Positions 42,609 through 46,632 of a DNA stretch of 46,632 nt are shown piece after piece. A program made the translations under genes and the position numbers. The notes beneath the pieces are model-generated. The model saw only the letters and a program-made list of their open reading frames with translations, ran no database searches and was not told the DNA's origin. The stretch covers positions 1 through 46,632 of the forward strand of contig DASUTC010000197.1 in NCBI GenBank assembly GCA_036374795.1. Reading direction: 5' to 3'. The first letter of the stretch is position 1. The number at the start of each line of letters is the position of its first letter. The stretch comes from Herpetosiphonaceae bacterium. GTDB lineage: Bacteria; Chloroflexota; Chloroflexia; Chloroflexales; Kallotenuaceae.

Positions 42609-43345
42609 CTTCTCCGGCGCTTCCCCCGCACCCGATCCCAGACGACGTTGACCGAGGCGCGGCCCTGCAAGATCGTGCGGTAGTGTGCGGTCGTGCCGTC
42701 GATCGTGTCGGCGTGAAGCTGCTCGACTTCACAGAACAGGCGGCGGTCCATCTCGCGTTGCAGCGCTTTCACATCGTACTCGCCCGACACGACGTGAGCG
42801 GGACCGAGCCGCACCAGCGCTTCGGGCCGCTGCTCGTCCAAAAACTCGAAGCGCAGCGCCATCGGGATGCAGCGCACGGGCGCGGCGCGTCTGGCGATAT
42901 GCGCGGCACCCGCATACGTCACCAGCGGACGGCGATCATTGGGCGTGATCAGGCCCTGGGGAAAGATCCAGAGCGCGCGGCCAGGATGGCCTCGGAGCAG
43001 ATCGGCGGCGTACGCTACGGAGCGCAGGCCCTCGCGTGGATCATGGCGATCCACGGAGAAGACGCCGCAGTAGCGAAAGAAGCCGTAGCGGGCAAGCTGC
43101 GGCTCCTCCATCATCAAATATCCGGGGCAGCGCCAGTGCTCACGTGCGAGCAGAAAGGCGATATAGCCGTCCCACCACGACGGATGGTTGGCATAGATCA
43201 GCGCGGGCAGATCGGGCGTGAAGCCTGGCTCGGCGCTCCACAGCGCCACCCGCTGAAAGGCGCGGCGCAGCGCTGGGCGTACCAGCGTGCGATAGATCAG
43301 CGCCTCGATCAGTGGGGTTTTTCGCGCGGTCAGCCGTGGCTGCAT
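42572..43345 (-). CDS. PlsC-like 1-acylglycerol-3-phosphate acyltransferase family
   Basis: A 257-aa protein from ATG 43345; the eight codons upstream in the open frame (to 43369) translate repeat sequence and are rejected. The acyltransferase motif I is NHPSWWDGY (HX4D, His54/Asp59). Motif III reads FPQG (128-131) where most PlsC enzymes have FPEG, so Glu is replaced by Gln. GLRSVAYAADLLRGHPGRAL and VRCIPMALRFEF follow the usual order. The last residues (STNEPTNRRTQA) come from a repeat tract. It may acylate lysophosphatidate, or, given the neighbouring cruF, a carotenoid glycoside (as CruD does); the second idea is inference from context only. Confidence 0.75.
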   Translation of the reverse strand: MQPRLTARKTPLIEALIYRTLVRPALRRAFQRVALWSAEPGFTPDLPALIYANHPSWWDGYIAFLLAREHWRCPGYLMMEEPQLARYGFFRYCGVFSVDRHDPREGLRSVAYAADLLRGHPGRALWIFPQGLITPNDRRPLVTYAGAAHIARRAAPVRCIPMALRFEFLDEQRPEALVRLGPAHVVSGEYDVKALQREMDRRLFCEVEQLHADTIDGTTAHYRTILQGRASVNVVWDRVRGKRRRSTNEPTNRRTQA

Positions 43346-43525
43346 GAAGGTCCAAGTTTCAGGTTCCAAGTGCCAAGTTCAAGGCTCTCCGTTTGTTCCT
43401 TTGTGCGCCCAGAGCGCACCCGGTTCTTTTGTTCTTTCGCTTAGTTCTTGGTGTGCCGGGCGCCATGCCGGGGTACCATGCCCAAAGGGCACCCGGTCTG
43501 GCACCCGGCTCTTTGTTCTCGGTTA
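43344..43525. repeat. Intergenic-family repeat tract, copy 13, with two palindromic modules
   Basis: Begins with TTTCAGGTTCCAAGTGCC and CAAGTTCAAGG (7-nt type), then TTTGTTCCTTTGTGCGCCCA, AGCGCACCCGGTTCTTTTG (module, diverged), and later GCCGGGGTACCATGCCCAAA, GGGCACCCGGTCTGGCACCC and GGCTCTTTGTTCTC (module, well kept). This is the longest copy; the second module is almost identical to that at 29205-29255. Confidence 0.85.
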
Positions 43526-44290
43526 AGAAGCGCCGTCGATTGCGTTAGTCGGGAACTTGAGCTGACGCACCAGCGCGGGTAGGATCTCGCCCGACTGGCC
43601 GATCAGCGACCAGTCGGCCATGACGCTGATCGCGGTCTGCTCGGTATTGATCTCGACCACGTTCGCGCCCATGCGCTTGGCAATCAGCGGCAGCCGGGCC
43701 GCAGGCTGAACCACCGCCGAGGTGCCGATCGACATGAACACATCGCAGGCCGATGCGGCGTCGATGGCCGTGCGTAGCGCCTGCTCGGAAATGCCCTCGC
43801 CGAACCAGACCACATCGGGCCGCAGCGGGCCGCCGCAGTAGGGGCAGCGCGGTGGGATCTCGCCGGTTTCAGGCCACCACGAGACGGGATGCCCCTCCTC
43901 GAAGCATTTGGTACGCGCGATGTTGCCGTGCAGCTCGATCATGTCGCGGCTACCGGCGAGCCAGTGCAGGCCATCGATATTTTGTGTCACCAACAAGAAC
44001 GTCGGCAGCGCCTGCTCCAGATCGACGAGCGCGTAGTGGGCTAGATTGGGACTGGCCTCCTGGATCAGGCTTCGCCGCCAGGCATACCACTCCCAGACCA
44101 GGCGCGGATTGCGGGCGAACGCCTGCGGTGTTGCCAGCTCGCGCGGATCGTACTGTGCCCACAGGCCGGTCTGGGCTTCACGAAACGTCGGCACGCCGCT
44201 CTCGGCTGAAACACCAGCGCCGGTCAGCACGACGACACGCTCGGCAGACGCAAGCTGGGCGATCAAATCTTCGGGAATATGCACGGGCAT
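43523..44290 (-). CDS. cobB: Sirtuin (Sir2) NAD-dependent protein deacylase, class III-like
   Basis: A 255-aa enzyme that removes acyl groups from lysine using NAD. ATG 44290 is preceded by TTGGAG seven bases upstream. NAD-binding GAGVSAESGVPTFR is at 24-37, TQNIDGLHW at 102-110, and the catalytic histidine is His121 (ELHGNIARTKC). Tyr69 and Arg72 (WYAWRR) form the Y-x-x-R pair that binds acidic acyl groups in SIRT5/CobB, so desuccinylation is possible. Of the four zinc cysteines only three are present (Cys129, Cys149, Cys152; RTKCFEEG and PRCPYCGG). It lies 39 nt after the pseudokinase gene on the same strand, so the two may be cotranscribed. Confidence 0.92.
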   Translation of the reverse strand: MPVHIPEDLIAQLASAERVVVLTGAGVSAESGVPTFREAQTGLWAQYDPRELATPQAFARNPRLVWEWYAWRRSLIQEASPNLAHYALVDLEQALPTFLLVTQNIDGLHWLAGSRDMIELHGNIARTKCFEEGHPVSWWPETGEIPPRCPYCGGPLRPDVVWFGEGISEQALRTAIDAASACDVFMSIGTSAVVQPAARLPLIAKRMGANVVEINTEQTAISVMADWSLIGQSGEILPALVRQLKFPTNAIDGAS

Positions 44291-44329
44291 AGGCTGCTCC
44301 AACCTCGTTAGTGATGATGTGAAGGATAG

Positions 44330-45835
44330 CTACTCTTGTTCAAGATTATTCTGCAAATTGGCAATCCAGCCGCTCGTCGCGTTGTCGAGGGTGATCACCG
44401 GCAGCCACTCATACGGCCCGCCCTGCGGATCGGGCTGGGCAACGCCAATCTGTTGAAGACGCACGCCCGGCTCAAGCACGCGAATCGGCGGGTTATCCTC
44501 GGTAGCGCCTGGCCGCTCCCGCAGATTTGTGGGCGCGATCACACGGTACGACGCAACCACGCTACCGGGATCGCGGAGCCAGGACGGAATAAAATCGTTC
44601 GGGTCGGGCAGTTGGCGGCTGATCCACTCGCCCACGTCGATCTGCTGAATCCTGCCCGTGGTGTAGTCGACGGCGTAGCGCAGGCCAAGGTAGCCGCCGT
44701 ACAGCAGCAAAAAGACGAAAAGCAATTGCAGGCTGCGCTTGATCAGCGCGCGCTGGCAGCCCTGGCGGCGAACCTCGCGGCGGACGTGGTGCTGGATCTG
44801 CTTATCGAGCGTGCGCTGGTCGAGCGGCGCTGGTCTGGGGCGGACAACCGTGCGCGTCTCCGGCGGCGGCTCGGCGATCACTGGCGGCGGCGGCGGCGGC
44901 GCGATAGCAGGCGCGGTAGCTGTCTGCGCGCGGCGACGCGGCAGGCGCAGGCGGGAGGAGCGCTGCTCGCTGATGGTCGTCGGATCGTTCCAGGCGTGAG
45001 GCAGCGCGGCGAGCCGCCCGGTCTGGGCGGTGGTCGCGTCCGCATAGTGATCGAGGGCACGGCCAAAATCGGTGGGCGTTGGGTAGCGCATGCCGGGATC
45101 GACGGCGACCGCTTGCGCCACGATGCGGTCAAGCTCCGGCGAGAAGATTGCCGGACGCGCCTGTGAGATCGTTGGAAGGTCGCCCTGACGCTGCTGCCGC
45201 GCAATCTCGTCGGGGGTCGCGCCGCCGAATGGCCGGTGCCCGACGAAGGCTTCCCAGGCCAGGAGGCCGAGCGCATACACGGTAGTGGCGGGTGATGGCG
45301 GCCCGCCCGTAAGGCGCTCCGGGGCACGATACGGCGCAAGCTCGAGCGGGATCTGGCTCGTCGGAACATGCCAGCTCTCGACCAGCAATGTCCGGCCACC
45401 GGGCAGCAGCCAGACGTTGCGGCTGCTGATCGGCGGGTGGGGCACGCCCTGGGTCTGGGCCAGCGCCACCGCCCCGACGATCGTGCGGACGGCGCTGAGC
45501 GCCTCGCTGGCGGAGATCATGCCAGCCTCGGCCAGCGAGCGGCCTGCAATATCTTCCGTCACCATGTAGGGCCGCCCGCCGACATCGCCCGTATCGTAGA
45601 CGTCCAGCAGGCCGGGATGCGTGCGCTGCGCGCCGCGCTGAGCTTCTTCTTCAAACCGCTGGCGCAGATTCGGCTGCTGGACCAGCTCGGCGCGCAGCAG
45701 GTGGACCAGGACCTTCCGCTTGAGGCGCTCGTCTTCGGCGTGATAGACCGTCGCCAGACGGCTCTCGCCCAGGCGGGCTAGAATCCGGTAGCGTCCATGC
45801 AGTAGCGGTGGAGTTGTCGGCGAAGCAGCGCTCAT
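44330..45835 (-). CDS. Membrane-anchored pseudokinase with C-terminal SH3 domain
   Basis: A 501-aa protein with a PknB-type kinase fold but no catalytic residues. The ATP-loop glycines are lost (LGESRLATVY, 22-31), the Lys of VAxK is His45 (VLVHLLR), HRDLKPEN has become HPPISSRN (133-140), and DFG has become ESW (153-155). The structural APE is kept (171-173), and YALGLLAWEAFVGHRPFGG fits helix F, so the fold is probably intact. A Pro-rich juxtamembrane linker (about 300-340) leads to one membrane span (369-387) and an extracytoplasmic bacterial SH3 domain (about 430-500) with APTNLRERPG. It may bind wall material outside and partner proteins inside, as a signalling scaffold. It starts at ATG 45835 behind a good promoter. 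Confidence 0.88.
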   Translation of the reverse strand: MSAASPTTPPLLHGRYRILARLGESRLATVYHAEDERLKRKVLVHLLRAELVQQPNLRQRFEEEAQRGAQRTHPGLLDVYDTGDVGGRPYMVTEDIAGRSLAEAGMISASEALSAVRTIVGAVALAQTQGVPHPPISSRNVWLLPGGRTLLVESWHVPTSQIPLELAPYRAPERLTGGPPSPATTVYALGLLAWEAFVGHRPFGGATPDEIARQQRQGDLPTISQARPAIFSPELDRIVAQAVAVDPGMRYPTPTDFGRALDHYADATTAQTGRLAALPHAWNDPTTISEQRSSRLRLPRRRAQTATAPAIAPPPPPPVIAEPPPETRTVVRPRPAPLDQRTLDKQIQHHVRREVRRQGCQRALIKRSLQLLFVFLLLYGGYLGLRYAVDYTTGRIQQIDVGEWISRQLPDPNDFIPSWLRDPGSVVASYRVIAPTNLRERPGATEDNPPIRVLEPGVRLQQIGVAQPDPQGGPYEWLPVITLDNATSGWIANLQNNLEQE

Positions 45836-45888
45836 CAGGCTCTTACTGGATTATCACCGGGGCGCACACTCGCGCACAGCATCGCGAG

Positions 45889-45917
45889 ATTATAGCATTG
45901 CCTGAGAGCCGATGCAA
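45889..45917 (-). promoter_or_regulatory. Promoter of the pseudokinase-sirtuin pair
   Basis: On the minus strand, TTGCAT (45917-45912), 17-nt spacer, TATAAT (45894-45889). The transcript would start near 45882, about 47 nt before the ATG. Confidence 0.65.
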
Positions 45918-45962
45918 TGGCGATCCAGCATCGCTTGCCGCCGTGATGGCACCAGATTGCGG

Positions 45963-45991
45963 TTGCAAATTCGCGTATTTTTCGTTATACT
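45963..45991 (+). promoter_or_regulatory. Promoter of tRNA-Arg
   Basis: TTGCAA (45963-45968), 17-nt spacer, TATACT (45986-45991), about 33 nt before the tRNA. Confidence 0.7.
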
Positions 45992-46024
45992 GCAAGCCGA
46001 TCAGGACATCGTAATACGCGCTAT

Positions 46025-46101
46025 GGCCCCGTAGCTCAGTGGATTAGAGCACTGGTCTTCGGAACCAGGTGTCGGGGGTTCGAATCCCTCCGGGGTCGCC
46101 A
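46025..46101 (+). tRNA. tRNA-Arg(TCG)
   Basis: A 77-nt cloverleaf. The acceptor stem is GGCCCCG (46025-46031) with CGGGGTC (46091-46097), including one G-U pair. The anticodon arm CTGGT-CTTCGGA-ACCAG gives anticodon TCG (codon CGA, Arg). The T arm contains GGGGGTTCGAATCCC. Discriminator G and CCA are encoded (46098-46101). Confidence 0.94.
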
Positions 46102-46105
46102 CGCG

Positions 46106-46138
46106 AAACGCCGCATGCCAATGCGGTGTTTTTGTTTG
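46106..46138 (+). terminator. Terminator of tRNA-Arg
   Basis: AAACGCCGCAT (46106-46116), loop GCCA, ATGCGGTGTTT (46121-46131), then TTTGTTTG. Eleven pairs, one of them G-U. Confidence 0.88.
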
Positions 46139-46204
46139 TCAGGAATCGCCGATAGCCATGTTGACAGCCCCTAGATTTGGATAGCGACTTCAACAAAGCG
46201 TTTC

Positions 46205-46233
46205 TTGACATTCATACGCAAGGATTGTACTAT
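46205..46233 (+). promoter_or_regulatory. Consensus promoter with no gene downstream
   Basis: TTGACA (46205-46210), 17-nt spacer, TACTAT (46228-46233) preceded by TG two bases earlier in the overlapping TGTACTAT. It is one of the best matches to consensus in the window. A second TTGACA stands alone at 46161-46166. Confidence 0.65.
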
Positions 46234-46237
46234 TTGC

Positions 46238-46363
46238 ACCGTTACCCCCCAATTTCCGCGTCAGAATCCTATTCGTTTACAGTTGTTAACTTTTAAGCTG
46301 GCATTGAGGACATTTTTGTCGTAGATCGGCGTGCTTCCCTCACACGTCGTATGATGTGTTTTT
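46238..46363 (+). ncRNA. Candidate small RNA of about 125 nt
   Basis: It is bounded by the promoter at 46205-46233 and the hairpin terminator at 46342-46363. No credible open frame with a ribosome-binding site lies inside. It does not match any small RNA I recognise (not 6S, SRP, tmRNA or RNase P by visible motifs). Evidence is positional only. Confidence 0.35.
46342..46363 (+). terminator. Intrinsic terminator in the lower-GC flank
   Basis: ACACGTC (46342-46348), loop GTAT, GATGTGT (46353-46359) with one G-U pair, followed by a five-T run. Confidence 0.55.
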
Positions 46364-46632
46364 CTTGCCATCCGCAGCCAATAGTCCTGGTAGGAGCATG
46401 CAGCGTTCGCTCGCATGGCGCCGTATGTTCTGCTGCTTGCACACCATTGGGTGTGCCACTCTTTTTTGGATGAATCCTTCGAGCCTACCAACAACCTGCA
46501 GCCGGCTGCTCGTATGTGTCGTCCAGCTCAAGTAGCTACTACGTAGCGCCATATATCCGCCTGGCGCGTCTAGGCGCGGGCGTTCCCAATCATTTCCCTT
46601 GCTGATACAGAATCTCATGCAAGGTTGTCCAA
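46364..46632. other. Lower-GC sequence with no recognised gene
   Basis: Sequence after tRNA-Arg is visibly richer in A and T than the rest of the window. Short minus-strand frames (about 77 and 92 codons, 46261-46494 and 46340-46618) have no ribosome-binding site, no domain I recognise and unusual residue use. They may be remnants of a decayed gene or mobile element, or chance. The region runs off the window edge. Confidence 0.4.

Noticed and set aside
44336-45166. Plus-strand open frame (276 codons) opposite the pseudokinase
   Set aside because: Antisense shadow; the pseudokinase fold, membrane span and promoter are all on the minus strand.
46261-46618. Two overlapping minus-strand frames suspected to be a transposase remnant
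   Set aside because: A short KCPQCQ-like zinc-ribbon word appears in a third frame, but no continuous transposase signature could be assembled, so it is left as unassigned sequence.

Overview
The window is a GC-rich, gene-dense bacterial chromosome segment with no phage, plasmid, CRISPR or intact insertion-sequence genes. The gene set suggests a filamentous, carotenoid-making Chloroflexota (class Chloroflexia): a fused acyl-CoA carboxylase alpha chain, four-subunit succinate dehydrogenase, a CruF-type carotenoid protein, FemAB plus MurE, a bacterial translin and many lineage-type hypothetical proteins. The taxon is inferred from gene content, not proven.

Layout. 1-2.9 kb: end of a methyltransferase, then an acyl-CoA carboxylase pair (small subunit and biotin carboxylase/BCCP). 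3.0-4.5 kb: two small membrane proteins. 4.7-8.3 kb: sdhCDAB. 8.5 kb: tRNA-Thr(CGT). 8.7-12.1 kb: a sugar-binding lipoprotein, a Roadblock/LC7 protein behind a structured leader, a SIMPL-domain protein and a small hypothetical. 12.4-15.4 kb: an unassigned cassette of a 50-aa protein, a 610-aa winged-helix-like protein and a HEAT-repeat protein. 15.5-20 kb: a cell-wall block of PIG-L deacetylase, FemAB transferase, ParB/SerK-like protein and MurE. 20-24.6 kb (mostly minus strand): heptose-7-phosphate-type GHMP kinase, translin, YdcF-like protein, then DUF4395 (plus) and a GH13 alpha-glucosidase. 24.9-31.9 kb: small hydrophilic proteins flanking a sensor histidine kinase and a Pro/Thr-rich repeat protein, then a GT39-like membrane glycosyltransferase. 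32-36.6 kb: methyltransferase, gyrB, a membrane protein and lexA. 36.7-41.7 kb: a four-gene minus-strand operon (membrane protein, hutI, NlpC/P60 endopeptidase, dipeptide epimerase) facing a divergent CPG2-like M20 peptidase; all could yield glutamate. 41.8-43.3 kb: cruF and a PlsC-like acyltransferase, convergent. 43.5-45.8 kb: a sirtuin downstream of a membrane-anchored pseudokinase. 46.0 kb: tRNA-Arg(TCG), then 530 bases of lower-GC sequence with no credible gene but a consensus promoter and terminator that could define a small RNA.

The most unusual feature is a family of intergenic repeats, 13 tracts in 46.6 kb, built from an 8-nt unit (GGAACAAA-like), a 7-nt unit (GAAACTT/GAAACTC) and, in four places, a palindromic module around GGGTGCCCTTTGGGCA. 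Several tracts form hairpins, some act like terminators or leaders, and three run into coding regions and supply the C-terminal tails of proteins. Other points for follow-up are the kinase-like protein that has lost its catalytic residues, the 12.4-15.4 kb cassette, the overlapping FemAB/SerK-like pair beside murE, the translin/sugar-kinase pair, and three genes that look leaderless (TATAAT 6-9 nt before the start codon and no ribosome-binding site).
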